64,000 bases of DNA from Tindallia magadiensis. GTDB taxonomy: Bacteria > Bacillota > Clostridia > Peptostreptococcales > Tindalliaceae. The DNA lies in contig NZ_FOQA01000001.1 in the NCBI RefSeq assembly GCF_900113635.1, positions 310,001 to 374,000 of the forward strand. Direction: 5' to 3'. The position numbers were made by a program, and so were the translations under genes. This document shows positions 26,196 to 35,727 of the stretch, piece by piece; the first letter of the stretch is position 1, and each line of letters begins with the position of its first letter. The notes beneath the pieces are model-generated. The model was not told where the DNA came from and searched no databases. It was given only the letters and a program-made list of their open reading frames with translations.

Positions 26196-27598
26196 CGACA
26201 TACTCCTCCTTGATTGCACGCCTGCCTAATAGACTGAACAGTCCACTCAGCCAGACCAGAAATAGTCATGTTTTTCATAGTGCGCACATAAGTTTCAAGC
26301 TCATCTCCTATAGGAGCCTTCCATTTTTCTTCTATCCCATCAAGCCCATGAATAATACCTAGTATCGTAGCAATTTGTGCAGCGTTACAGTCAACGTCCC
26401 GTCCTGCAAGAGAAATAATCTCCATTGTTTTATTAAAGTCTCCATTGCCATACCACAAAGCAATCACCTCGGCTGCAGCGTTGGGGTATGCATGGATCCA
26501 ATTGTACCTTTCATACTTCTCTTCACAAAGTCTCCACGCTTTCAGCCATTCGTCATAACATTGACACTGCTGTAGAGCAAATGTCACCACTTGAAAATAT
26601 TCGCTTTTTTCAGGTATGAGATTGATACTTTGTATCAGAATATCCCGGACTTCTTTTTTTGAAAAAGCCATAGATACCATCATCGCATTAAATATTTCAC
26701 CTATAATACCATTATTATAATGAGAAATAGAACCATCCATCCAGGCTAACCTTGCTGCTTCTTTAGGATTTCCAGGTGCTACCATACCACAAATTGCACC
26801 CCTCATCTGTGCACCTATCCATTCATAAAAAGGATTATTGTTTATACCACTTTCCGGTGGATATATTCCTAGCTTTAAATTCCGAAGTGCAATATCTTCC
26901 GCAGACCAGCCAAAAGGAATAAGAGCTACCCATTCCTCTGCAATATCTGATGCTGTAATTTTATATCCTTTTTCAGAAAAAGCTCTTAAGAATGCTAATT
27001 CATAAGTGATATCATCATTAAATGTATTCGGTTTGCGTAGATAGTCCTTTACCTCTCCAAATAGGTTTATAAGCTGATCTGTTGTGTATCCTTCTAACGC
27101 CGTCCCAATTGCTCCGGCAATAATCTGTGCCAACCAACCAGCATGAATTTTCTCTAAAAATCCAGCTTCATCTACATCGATATCTATTGAATCAGGAAAT
27201 TTTACCGAAGCTTCATATTGCTCCCAGCTTTGAAATTCTTCATAGGTCCAGTAAGTATCTTTTTGATTTTTAGGAGCTTTAAATAACTCATGAAAAATTC
27301 GTGCCGTAATCCGGTGAAGTGATGCCATATCATCTGATTCCCACGCTTGTAGACCAGGCTCTATCCATTTTTCAGCTTGTGATACATCCAACCCTCTGTT
27401 TTCCATATCTTGCATCGCTGCAATGATTAATCGTTCAGGTGCGCCTGATCCAGGCACTTCACTATACCACCACATTTTCACTCGCTGGTCTTCCATATTT
27501 TCTACCTGTTTAACGGAACTCCAAGTCTGATCATCCTCTGAAAGAAGTTTTGGAACGGCATTTTTTATTAATTCCATTTCCATACGACGTGCTTTCAC
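26192..27598 (-). CDS. ADP-ribosylglycohydrolase (DraG) family protein
   Basis: A 468-residue protein. The DraG-like all-helical domain begins near residue 148 (FLEKIHAGWLAQIIAGAIG), with metal-binding motifs FNDDITYE and GRDVDCNAAQ; the latter departs from the usual GxDxDT pattern. Residues 1-145 are an extension, rich in Trp and Glu, that I do not recognise. The family cleaves N-glycosidic bonds of ADP-ribose adducts. Sitting between a deaminase and ribokinase in a nucleoside operon, this member may hydrolyse a nucleoside or ADP-ribose-type substrate instead of modified protein; that is inference. GTG start, 7 nt after AGGAGG. Confidence 0.8.
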   Translation of the reverse strand: MKARRMEMELIKNAVPKLLSEDDQTWSSVKQVENMEDQRVKMWWYSEVPGSGAPERLIIAAMQDMENRGLDVSQAEKWIEPGLQAWESDDMASLHRITARIFHELFKAPKNQKDTYWTYEEFQSWEQYEASVKFPDSIDIDVDEAGFLEKIHAGWLAQIIAGAIGTALEGYTTDQLINLFGEVKDYLRKPNTFNDDITYELAFLRAFSEKGYKITASDIAEEWVALIPFGWSAEDIALRNLKLGIYPPESGINNNPFYEWIGAQMRGAICGMVAPGNPKEAARLAWMDGSISHYNNGIIGEIFNAMMVSMAFSKKEVRDILIQSINLIPEKSEYFQVVTFALQQCQCYDEWLKAWRLCEEKYERYNWIHAYPNAAAEVIALWYGNGDFNKTMEIISLAGRDVDCNAAQIATILGIIHGLDGIEEKWKAPIGDELETYVRTMKNMTISGLAEWTVQSIRQACNQGGVCR

Positions 27599-27617
27599 AA
27601 GGCAACCTCCTTTATTT

Positions 27618-28916
27618 TCAAAACATAAGTTGTGTTTTACCTTTTCCTATAGCTGTTAAATTTTCAGCTTGATACTTCAAGTTTTTTTGTACCTTTTTTT
27701 CATCTAGTTTTAGAGAACCTTCGTATTTTAACCATTTACCAGAAACCATCACGTTTCTTATATTGGAATGATCAGCACTATATATGATAGCTGCCAATGG
27801 ATCATGGACAGGCTGTGTAATGATTCCACTAAGATCCCAACAAATTAAATCCGCTGCACTTCCCGATGCAATCTTTCCACTATTAAAGGGCAGTGCTTGA
27901 TGACCTCTCATCAAAATACTCCATAGATCTTTCACCTTAAACTTTTCGGCATCTCCTGTAATATATTTTCCTATTAGCCCAAAATACCTAATTTGTTCCA
28001 ACGGGTTAAGAGTGTTTGAACTTGCAGCACCATCTGTGCCAGAAGTTAGTGGCAGTTTATCACTAAATTGCCATATTCCACCGATTCCCATAGCAAGTTT
28101 CATATAAGTTTTAGGACTAATTGCTATGTAAGAATTGTCTCCTAACAGATTGATGTCATCTTTTGTAACCCAAAGACCATGAGCAATAATAGTCGGAAGA
28201 TCAAAACCACCTGCATCCGCAAAGATTTGAAATGGTGTTTTTCCATATATGCTCAAACTATCTTTTAACTGCTGTTCCGTTTCAGATAAATGAATGTGTA
28301 AACCTACCTTCATTCTAGAGGCTTCATTTACCATGATTTTAAGCGTTTCGGGCGGACAAGTATACGGAGCATGAGGCCCTAAACGAAAAGATAAGGTATT
28401 TTCATTTCGATAGTAATGATTAATTAATTTAAGTGCTGACTCCAAATCTTCTCTAAAACTAGGTGCGCTACCAAAAATCGTAGTTGCAAAATCACAGCGG
28501 ACTCCAGTTTCCCGAACAGCCTCTATGACCGTTTCTCCAAACATATAATGATCAGCAAAAGCGGTCACACCATAATGAATCATTTCACAACACGCAGCCA
28601 TCGTTCCCGCGTATATGTGTTCTTTTTGTATCTTGCTCTCATAAGGCCATATTTCTTTATTAAACCAATCATCAATCGCAACATCTTCTGCCAAACCTTT
28701 CAATATATTCATCGGTGAATGGGTATGAAGATTTACAAAACCTGGAGTAATAATCATATTAGAAGCATCTAAAATTTCTTTAGCTTCCCAGTGAAAATTC
28801 CATTTGTCAGCTATTATCTTTATTTTACCCTCAGCAATAAGAACATGCTTTTCAGGTGTAAAGAAGCCGGCTTCATTAAGAATACCGGCATTTTTAAGGA
28901 TAACATCATATCTCAT
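27618..28916 (-). CDS. Amidohydrolase: nucleoside/base deaminase (MtaD/SsnA-like)
   Basis: A 432-residue metal-dependent amidohydrolase of the MTA/SAH deaminase and guanine/cytosine deaminase superfamily. The metal site is visible in order: NLHTHSPMNILKG, GLHIHLSET, AHGLWV and SGTDGAASSN. The composite beta-sandwich is formed by both ends. Family members deaminate adenosine-type nucleosides or free bases. Placed after two nucleoside hydrolases, it probably deaminates adenosine, methylthioadenosine or a released base. Its start overlaps the end of the upstream gene by 11 nt. Confidence 0.84.
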   Translation of the reverse strand: MRYDVILKNAGILNEAGFFTPEKHVLIAEGKIKIIADKWNFHWEAKEILDASNMIITPGFVNLHTHSPMNILKGLAEDVAIDDWFNKEIWPYESKIQKEHIYAGTMAACCEMIHYGVTAFADHYMFGETVIEAVRETGVRCDFATTIFGSAPSFREDLESALKLINHYYRNENTLSFRLGPHAPYTCPPETLKIMVNEASRMKVGLHIHLSETEQQLKDSLSIYGKTPFQIFADAGGFDLPTIIAHGLWVTKDDINLLGDNSYIAISPKTYMKLAMGIGGIWQFSDKLPLTSGTDGAASSNTLNPLEQIRYFGLIGKYITGDAEKFKVKDLWSILMRGHQALPFNSGKIASGSAADLICWDLSGIITQPVHDPLAAIIYSADHSNIRNVMVSGKWLKYEGSLKLDEKKVQKNLKYQAENLTAIGKGKTQLMF

Positions 28917-29838
28917 AGTTCTTTATCAACCCTCTTACCAAATCTACAAATCTTTCCCTGTCCATCTCAATCGCTACCTGTGCATTTGGTTTATTACCTG
29001 TCACACGCATCGTGTCTACCACTGTTTTTCCAGTAGTATAGTCTCCTTTTGTTTCCACCGTAACAAAGTAATCTTCTGTTTGTATTAAAGTTGGATCAAT
29101 GACAGCTGCTATTGCTGAAGGATCATGCATAATGGCGCCTTCAAAATTAAAACGGGAAGCAAACTCATGAATATGCTGCATCATTTCTTTCGCTAACCAA
29201 ACGCCATTCTTTTTTGATGAATCACCCATACTTTCAATTTCACTTTTAGTAAGCCATGCTTTATGAGTACAGTCTAAACCGACCATCGTAATAGGAATAC
29301 CCGATTCAAATACTATTTTGGCAGCTTCTGGATCTGCAAATATATTATATTCAGCGGCTGGTGTATCGTTCCCATAACCCATAGATCCACCCATCATTGT
29401 AATGCGAGATATTCCATCCTTTAACTTCGGATACTTCATTAATGCTATTGCAACATTACTCAAAGGACCTAGTGTGATGAGATGAATTTTTTCATCATTT
29501 TTTATACTCATTTCATAAAACAAATCCCAAGCCTTGGTATTCAGATATTCTATTTTAGCTTCCGGTAGCTCTACATGTGCCATTCCTGATTCTCCATGAA
29601 CATGTCCAGCTGTTACCAAAGGTCTCATAATCGGCTTTTCAGCACCTCTTGCTACAGGAACTGCTTTGTCTAAGAAAGAAACAATTTTCAAACCATTAAC
29701 GGCTGTTTTTTCTGCTGTTTGATTTCCCGCAACAGTCGTAATAGCTTTTACATCTAGTTTATCAGAGACTAATGCCATAATTAATGCAATAGTATCGTCT
29801 GTGCCCGGATCACAATCTATAATAACGGGTATCTTCAT
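28906..29838 (-). CDS. Inosine/uridine-preferring nucleoside hydrolase, copy 2
   Basis: Hydrolyses ribonucleosides to base and ribose. 310 residues, with the calcium-binding signature DCDPGTDDTIAL at the N-terminus and the NIFADPEAA and MHDPSA blocks. The frame extends upstream to 29871, but the ATG at 29838 follows GAGGAGGG and starts the fold directly (MKIPVIIDCD). It is closely related to the gene just upstream, indicating tandem duplication and probably different base preference. Confidence 0.92.
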   Translation of the reverse strand: MKIPVIIDCDPGTDDTIALIMALVSDKLDVKAITTVAGNQTAEKTAVNGLKIVSFLDKAVPVARGAEKPIMRPLVTAGHVHGESGMAHVELPEAKIEYLNTKAWDLFYEMSIKNDEKIHLITLGPLSNVAIALMKYPKLKDGISRITMMGGSMGYGNDTPAAEYNIFADPEAAKIVFESGIPITMVGLDCTHKAWLTKSEIESMGDSSKKNGVWLAKEMMQHIHEFASRFNFEGAIMHDPSAIAAVIDPTLIQTEDYFVTVETKGDYTTGKTVVDTMRVTGNKPNAQVAIEMDRERFVDLVRGLIKNYEI

Positions 29839-29876
29839 TGAATAACCCTCCTCTTGCCATGTTTTTTTCAAAATTT

Positions 29877-30806
29877 CTAATGATACTTCTTAAGACTGTC
29901 CATTAAAAGCTTTATAAATGCCTCACGATCCACATCATAGATAACCTCTGTATTGGGACTCTTACCCGTTACACCACGATAATCCACCACAGTAGCACCT
30001 GTCGTAAATTCACCCTTAGTTTCGATATCTACATGCAGATGTTTGGTCGTAAATATATCTGGCTTAATAAGCCAAGCAACAGCACATGGATCATGAAGAG
30101 GACTCCCTTCAAACCCCATTTCTTTGTGGAATTTGGCAAAAAAATCTAGTAGTTCTGCTACCATAACAGAAACTTTTCCACCTTGAAGACGAATAGATTC
30201 TATTTCTTCATCATATATTTGTGCCTTATGAGTAACATCTAGGCCACTCATTGTAATAGGAATACCACTCTTAAAAACCACATCAGCCGCTTCTGGATCA
30301 ACAAGAATATTAAACTCAGCTGCAGGAGTCCAGTTTCCCCCTACTGCCGATCCACCCATTAAAGAAATTCGCTCTATGCGATCTTTCACTTCAGGAACAG
30401 TCAACAGTAGTGTAGCAATATTCGTTAGCGGACCAGTAGGAATTAACACGATTTTGTCTTTGCTTGTCATAATAATTTCTTCCATCAGTTCAATGGCACC
30501 TTTTCCATAAGGCTTAAAGTTAGGTTCTGGTAAATGAGGACCCTCAAGCCCACTTTCTCCATGAACTTCTGGTGCGATTTGCAACTCCCTTACCAGTGGT
30601 TGACTAGCACCCGGAGCGACAGGTATCTCTCTAACTCCGGCAAAACTTAAAATACGCATGGCATTATTTAAAGTTTTTTCACTAGTTTGATTTCCACCTA
30701 CCGTTGTTACTGCCCTAACTTCCAATTCTTCACTTGCTATCGCAAGCAAAAGTGCTATTGCATCATCATGACCTGGGTCACAGTCAATTATTACAGGTTT
30801 TTTCAT
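29877..30806 (-). CDS. Inosine/uridine-preferring nucleoside hydrolase, copy 1
   Basis: A 309-residue nucleoside hydrolase with DCDPGHDDAIALLLA, NILVDPEAADV and LHDPCAVAW. The second acidic motif reads PGHDD here but PGTDD in copy 2, and PGHDD is the commoner form. Its ATG overlaps the stop of the permease gene (ATGA), so it is translationally coupled to the transporter, a direct link between uptake and cleavage. Confidence 0.93.
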   Translation of the reverse strand: MKKPVIIDCDPGHDDAIALLLAIASEELEVRAVTTVGGNQTSEKTLNNAMRILSFAGVREIPVAPGASQPLVRELQIAPEVHGESGLEGPHLPEPNFKPYGKGAIELMEEIIMTSKDKIVLIPTGPLTNIATLLLTVPEVKDRIERISLMGGSAVGGNWTPAAEFNILVDPEAADVVFKSGIPITMSGLDVTHKAQIYDEEIESIRLQGGKVSVMVAELLDFFAKFHKEMGFEGSPLHDPCAVAWLIKPDIFTTKHLHVDIETKGEFTTGATVVDYRGVTGKSPNTEVIYDVDREAFIKLLMDSLKKYH

Positions 30807-31738
30807 ACTCGATCCTCCATTTTTTGTCTTTTTAGTGCATTTTTCTGTCTTATTGCATAGATAATTAATCCAATGATCGTCACCAGATACGGAAGCATTT
30901 GAACAAATTCTGATGGAATTTTAAAGCGTTGTAATGAATTTGAAAGTGCATCCGCAGCACCGAATAATAAAGATGCCAGTAATATTCCCAGAGGTCTTCC
31001 CATGCCCAAAGCTTCAGCTGCTAGTGCAATAAATCCTCGTCCAGCAGTCATATCTGTAGAAAACCTAGATACATATCCCATCGACATATAAGCACCGCCA
31101 AAACCTGCAAATGCACCACTTAGTATTAATGCAATGTACTGAACCTTTCGAACGCTTATTCCCACAGATTCGGCTGCATGAGAGTTTTCTCCTACCGCTC
31201 TTATTTGTAATCCCAAAGGTGTCTTGTATAAGAAAACATACACTAAGAAAACAGATAATAGTGAAACATATGTTAAAATGTTGTGATTTGATAGAATATC
31301 ACCAAGTATAGGAATATTTTCCAGTATTGGTATACTAACTCGCGGTAATACCTGGCTATTAATTGATGATGATATCCCTCTATCTCCAGAAATAACAAAG
31401 AGTGCAAAAACGGTTCCTCCGGACGCCATAAGATTAATAGCAATCGCTGCCAATATAATATTTGTCTTCAGATTCAGTGCGAAATATCCTAACATTAATC
31501 CTAACAACATACCTATTAAAACAGCTCCTATTAATCCTGCAAGCGCACTACCAGTGTATCCACTAATAACAACTCCCATTAAAGCTGCGGTTAACATTGT
31601 TCCTTCCATGCTTATATTTACTACACCTGCTTTAATGGAAATCATCGCTCCTAAGGTTGCGAAAAGAATAGGGGTGGTAACACGCAATACTGAATATCCA
31701 AAAGTAGTGGAGAAAATCAAATTAAATAAACTATCCAT
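30803..31738 (-). CDS. Nucleoside ABC transporter permease (NupQ/YufQ type)
   Basis: A 311-residue membrane protein with eight to ten hydrophobic segments and the BPD_transp_2 pattern (KAGVVNISMEGTML near the N-terminus, GRGFIALAAEALG near the C-terminus). It pairs with the preceding permease to form the channel of a BmpA-type importer, which in Bacillus and Lactococcus relatives takes up purine and pyrimidine nucleosides. It overlaps the upstream permease gene by 8 nt. Confidence 0.92.
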   Translation of the reverse strand: MDSLFNLIFSTTFGYSVLRVTTPILFATLGAMISIKAGVVNISMEGTMLTAALMGVVISGYTGSALAGLIGAVLIGMLLGLMLGYFALNLKTNIILAAIAINLMASGGTVFALFVISGDRGISSSINSQVLPRVSIPILENIPILGDILSNHNILTYVSLLSVFLVYVFLYKTPLGLQIRAVGENSHAAESVGISVRKVQYIALILSGAFAGFGGAYMSMGYVSRFSTDMTAGRGFIALAAEALGMGRPLGILLASLLFGAADALSNSLQRFKIPSEFVQMLPYLVTIIGLIIYAIRQKNALKRQKMEDRV

Positions 31739-32810
31739 TGCTCACCCCTCCATTCTTCTGTGCTTCTAGCTTCATTTGCTCTTTGACAACGACTCGATGC
31801 TTCCAACCTGCTAGCAACCTTTCGGCTGTAACTAACATAATCATAATCCCTTGAATGATCGCCACAACTTCACTGGGAACATCTGAAAATCTTGCCATTA
31901 CATCTGCTCCAATTCTTAAATAACCAAGAAAAATTGCAAATACTGGAATTAACAGCGGATTATTCCTTGACATGATAGCAACAATAACACCATCCCATCC
32001 ATAACCTGGCGATTGGAACCAAGTAAATCGGCTATACATACCCAATAATTCTACGGCACCACCAACTCCCGCTAAAACACCTCCAATAATCTGTGAATAA
32101 ATAATAACAGCTGTTGTATTTATACCAGAGTACTCAGCAAATTTGATGTTTTGACCAGTCATTCGAAGCGCATATCCCCATTTTGTACGGAACAAAAATA
32201 AATATACAAGAAAGACAAAGATAATCGCAATAATAAACCCAAAATGAAGCCTTGTGCCTGGCAAAATTCTTATAAGTCTAGCGTCAGGATTAAGACGGTA
32301 GGATGCCATAGCTCCAGCCATTTCATCTCGAAAATAATTGTTAATAATAAAAATACCAAACCAGAAAAGTATAAAGTTTAGCATTAGTGATGAAACTAAC
32401 TCACTTGCGTTTAACTTTGCTTTCAGAACAGCCGGAATGGTGCTACCGAGACCACCAGCTATCCCACCTGCCGCAATAGCAAAAATAGGTAGTATGATGG
32501 GCGGCATCTCAAAGGATATAGCTACTCCCGTTGCCGCTACCGCACCTATAAAGAAGCCACCTTCAGCTCCCAGGTTAAATTGTTTTGCTGTAAACATCAT
32601 GGACATTGCCAAACCTGTAAAGATTAATGGAACAGACATTTCCAAAATATTCCCTATATACCGAGAGGTGGTAAGTGGTGCTACAATAAAATGATAAAGT
32701 GCAAAGCTTGGATCTTCACTGACTGCAAAGATAATAACCAATGCCAATAATAGAGCCACCCCTATAGCTACTAGTGTTCTAGCGGCTTCAAAAAAAATTC
32801 TCCTACCCAC
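31731..32810 (-). CDS. Nucleoside ABC transporter permease (NupP/YufP type)
   Basis: A 359-residue membrane protein of the BPD_transp_2 family with about ten hydrophobic segments; motifs FNLGAEGGFFIGA and GYGWDGVIVAIMSRNNP are typical. It starts at GTG 32810, 7 nt after a GGGGGTG ribosome site that overlaps the end of the ATPase gene. Partner of the following permease gene. Confidence 0.92.
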   Translation of the reverse strand: MGRRIFFEAARTLVAIGVALLLALVIIFAVSEDPSFALYHFIVAPLTTSRYIGNILEMSVPLIFTGLAMSMMFTAKQFNLGAEGGFFIGAVAATGVAISFEMPPIILPIFAIAAGGIAGGLGSTIPAVLKAKLNASELVSSLMLNFILFWFGIFIINNYFRDEMAGAMASYRLNPDARLIRILPGTRLHFGFIIAIIFVFLVYLFLFRTKWGYALRMTGQNIKFAEYSGINTTAVIIYSQIIGGVLAGVGGAVELLGMYSRFTWFQSPGYGWDGVIVAIMSRNNPLLIPVFAIFLGYLRIGADVMARFSDVPSEVVAIIQGIMIMLVTAERLLAGWKHRVVVKEQMKLEAQKNGGVSNG

Positions 32811-32814
32811 TTTG

Positions 32815-34356
32815 TTACACCCCCATTTCTTCTTCTGACATTCTCTTTAATCCAAGCATGTACATGCCTAGATCCATTTCGTTAACTTTTGTAGCATCTT
32901 CAAAATATGCTACTATTTCACCTTCGTACATCACCATTAAACTATCACTTAACTCCATAACTTCATTTAGATCTGCTGAAACAAGTAGTACAGCAGCACC
33001 TTCATCTCTTAGTTTTACAAGTTGTTTACGAATAAATTCTGTAGAGCCAACATCAATTCCACGGGTAGGCTGATTTGCAATAATCAACTTTGGCTCAGAT
33101 GAAAATTCTCTAGCTACTACTACCTTTTGAATATTACCACCTGAAAGCATTCTCACTTGTTGTTTTTCTGAAGCACATTTAATATTGTAATCTGATATTA
33201 ATTCTTTTGCCAGTTGAGTTAACTGCTTAACGTTCATTAATAATCCCTTGTTATATTTCTTTTCAGCAAATCGATCTGAAATAATATTTTCTTCGATACT
33301 ACTGTCACCAGAAGCACCATAAGTCATTCTATCTTCAGGTATATGAGATACTTTTAGATCCCTTACTTCTTTCACAGAAAGGTTGGTTGCAATTGTATCA
33401 TTAATCCAAATTTTACCATCTGAAGCTTTCTTCATTCCGGTTAACAAATCGACTAATTCGCCTTGACCATTGCCTTCTACTCCTGCAATTCCCATTATTT
33501 GTCCTTCTTTAATTTCCATCGTAACATCTTTTACGATAGGAGTGCCATCATTACTATGGTATGAAACGTCTTCCATTCTCATTACAGATGATCCCAGTTT
33601 AGCTGCACTCTTTTCTACTTTCAGCATGACATCTCTACCTACCATAAGTCTAGAAATCTCTTGTTCACTGGTATCTTTGGTATTATGAACACCCATACTT
33701 CTACCATTTCTAAGGATTGTTAATCGGTCAGTTATCTGTTTAACTTCTTTCAGTTTATGAGAAATAAAAATGATTGTAAATCCTTGTTCTTTCAAATTAA
33801 TTAACTCTTCAAATAGTTCTTTTGTTTCTTGAGGAGTTAAGACAGCCGTAGGTTCATCTAATATTAATATTTCTGCACCTCTCACCAAAGCTTTAAGTAT
33901 TTCAATTTTCTGTTTTTTTCCAACAGCTAACGTATCTACAACCGCTTTGGGATCAATTTTAAGGTTATACTTCTTCGAAACATCTTCTGTCATTTTAATA
34001 GCTTGATCATAGTCAAAAAAAATATTTTTTTTCCTTGGTTCAATACCCATCACCATGTTTTCTGCAACTGTTAAACTTGGAACCAGCATAAAATGCTGGT
34101 GCACCATACCAATTCCATAATTGATGGCATCGCTTGATGATGTGAAATTAATTTCTTCTCCCTTGTAAATAATTTTTCCTTCTTCGGGTTGTTCCATTCC
34201 AAATAATATCTTCATTAAAGTTGATTTACCTGCACCATTTTCTCCCATTACAGCATGGATTTCACCTTTACGAACAGAAAAGTTAACATCTTTATTTGCC
34301 ATTACTCCATTGGGATATACTTTAGTAATTCCTTGCATGCTTAATATTTCTTCCAT
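32815..34356 (-). CDS. Nucleoside ABC transporter ATPase, double-domain (NupO/YufO type)
   Basis: A tandem ATPase of about 513 residues with two nucleotide-binding domains, as in ribose and BmpA-type importers. Domain 1 has GENGAGKST and the Walker B LILDEPTAVLTPQE; domain 2 has a degenerate P-loop (GVEGNGQGEL), signature LSGGNIQKV and ANQPTRGID, the usual asymmetry of this family. The start is set at ATG 34356 (MEEILSMQGI); an in-frame TTG at 34383 lies in the upstream hairpin and is unlikely. The GGAGG site is rather far (about 14 nt), so the start is slightly uncertain. Confidence 0.9.
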   Translation of the reverse strand: MEEILSMQGITKVYPNGVMANKDVNFSVRKGEIHAVMGENGAGKSTLMKILFGMEQPEEGKIIYKGEEINFTSSSDAINYGIGMVHQHFMLVPSLTVAENMVMGIEPRKKNIFFDYDQAIKMTEDVSKKYNLKIDPKAVVDTLAVGKKQKIEILKALVRGAEILILDEPTAVLTPQETKELFEELINLKEQGFTIIFISHKLKEVKQITDRLTILRNGRSMGVHNTKDTSEQEISRLMVGRDVMLKVEKSAAKLGSSVMRMEDVSYHSNDGTPIVKDVTMEIKEGQIMGIAGVEGNGQGELVDLLTGMKKASDGKIWINDTIATNLSVKEVRDLKVSHIPEDRMTYGASGDSSIEENIISDRFAEKKYNKGLLMNVKQLTQLAKELISDYNIKCASEKQQVRMLSGGNIQKVVVAREFSSEPKLIIANQPTRGIDVGSTEFIRKQLVKLRDEGAAVLLVSADLNEVMELSDSLMVMYEGEIVAYFEDATKVNEMDLGMYMLGLKRMSEEEMGV

Positions 34357-34382
34357 GTTTGCAGAACACACCTCCACCCTCA

Positions 34383-34412
34383 AAACTCCCGTCCTATTTG
34401 GGGCGGGAGTTT
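34383..34412 (-). terminator. Intercistronic hairpin ahead of the ATPase gene
   Basis: Stem AAACTCCCG and CGGGAGTTT (9 bp) with a 12-nt loop. Only four T residues follow on the minus strand before the ATPase ribosome site. It may act as a partial terminator or translation modulator between the binding-protein gene and the rest of the operon. Confidence 0.6.
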
Positions 34413-34434
34413 CTCTATTATATTATGTAAAATA

Positions 34435-34464
34435 AGGACAGGCAGAACAACATCTGACCTGTCC
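34435..34464 (-). terminator. Hairpin downstream of the nucleoside-binding-protein gene
   Basis: GGACAGG and CCTGTCC form a 7-bp stem, followed on the minus strand by TTATTTTACAT. It lies 28 nt after the bmpA-type stop codon. With the next hairpin it probably limits read-through, giving more binding protein than membrane subunits. Confidence 0.6.
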
Positions 34465-34491
34465 CCTTGTGTAAATTTATTTCTATTCCAT

Positions 34492-35658
34492 TTACGGACT
34501 AACAGAATCTCTAATTTCGTCTAGCTCTTCAGTAGACATCCCTAAAGCTGATCTCACTGTTATTTCACCAGAATCAATCAAATCTTCAATTTCTTTGATG
34601 TAGTCTCTAAGTTCTTGGTCAACGTTTTCCTGATAAAAATCATTATTAGCTAAGCCTACAGCTTCCTCTTTAATACCTAAAGCTTCTGCTTCACCATATG
34701 GCAATGTTCCTTCAAGATGCATTTCTACCGCTCTTAATATTGAATTGTCAACACGTTTTAACATAGAAGTCAAAACAAAAGCTGCTTTTTCAGGATCCGT
34801 TTCTGCAAACACCATTGCTTGATCAGAGTCAACACCAATAGCGTATCTTCCAACTTCAGCTGCCGCATCGATTTGTCCTAATCCTGCTTGTCCTGCAACG
34901 TTAAACCCAATATCAACACCGTCATTATACTGAGCAAGAGCCATCTCTTTTCCTCTAGGCGAATCAGAGAAATCACCTATATACGAAACATATACTTTGA
35001 TATCTTCATCAACATAAAGTGCACCGTCAATATAACCAACTAAGAAATCATTAATAACTGGAATGTCCATACCACCTAAAAATCCAATCATATTCTGACT
35101 ATTATCAGCATATTCCATATCAGAACCAGTTACGTGTGCCGCTAAAACACCCGCTAAAAAAGCACCTTCATTTTGCTTATATTGAATGGAATATACATTA
35201 TCTAGCCCACCTAAACTGTAGTCAACAGACGTATCAAAAATAATGTATCGGTTGTCAGGAAACTCAGGAGCTACTTCTTCTAAGAATTCCTGCATTTGCC
35301 AAGTACCAAGAACAATGATATCCCAATCTTGCTCAGATACATCCCATAGGGTTGGTTCCCAGCTTGTTTGGTCATAGGACATTTCAATCGTTCGAACATT
35401 TGCACCTAACTCCTGTTCGATTAGCTGCATTCCATTATGAGCTGAATCGAAAAATGATCTGTCTCCTAATGTACCATTAATCAAAAGTACAATGTCCAGT
35501 TCATCATCACTAGGCTCTACTTCTTCACCATTTTCTACCGATTCATCAGTATCTGTCGGTTCAGCTGGCTCAGCTGGTTCATCTGAACCACCACAGCCCG
35601 TAAGAGCAAGAGACAAAATAAGCACGATCATCAGTAACACACTTCCATACTTTTTCAA
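34492..35658 (-). CDS. Nucleoside-binding BmpA/Med-family lipoprotein (NupN/YufN type)
   Basis: Surface lipoprotein that captures nucleosides for the ABC importer. A signal peptide with lipobox LALTGC (lipidated Cys22) is followed by an extremely acidic Pro/Glu/Asp linker of about 35 residues and a BmpA-type domain (LINGTLGDRSFFDSAHNGM, QAGLGQIDAA, GVDSDQ). The start is TTG at 35658, 9 nt after AAGGGGGA. It is first in the operon, behind its own promoter. The acidic linker fits a salt-adapted organism. Confidence 0.91.
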   Translation of the reverse strand: MKKYGSVLLMIVLILSLALTGCGGSDEPAEPAEPTDTDESVENGEEVEPSDDELDIVLLINGTLGDRSFFDSAHNGMQLIEQELGANVRTIEMSYDQTSWEPTLWDVSEQDWDIIVLGTWQMQEFLEEVAPEFPDNRYIIFDTSVDYSLGGLDNVYSIQYKQNEGAFLAGVLAAHVTGSDMEYADNSQNMIGFLGGMDIPVINDFLVGYIDGALYVDEDIKVYVSYIGDFSDSPRGKEMALAQYNDGVDIGFNVAGQAGLGQIDAAAEVGRYAIGVDSDQAMVFAETDPEKAAFVLTSMLKRVDNSILRAVEMHLEGTLPYGEAEALGIKEEAVGLANNDFYQENVDQELRDYIKEIEDLIDSGEITVRSALGMSTEELDEIRDSVSP

Positions 35659-35692
35659 CAGTAATTCCCCCTTAATTCTTTCTTTTTTTTAT

Positions 35693-35719
35693 GGAATAAT
35701 AACGATTAGATTATTATCC
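35693..35719. promoter_or_regulatory. Inverted repeat at the start of the nucleoside operon
   Basis: GGATAATAA and TTATTATTCC (one extra base in the second arm) flank 8 nt and begin just after the predicted transcription start. No T-run follows, so it is not a terminator. It could be an operator for a nucleoside-responsive repressor or a 5' mRNA hairpin. No purine riboswitch core was found. Confidence 0.45.
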
Positions 35720-35727
35720 GCATAGTA

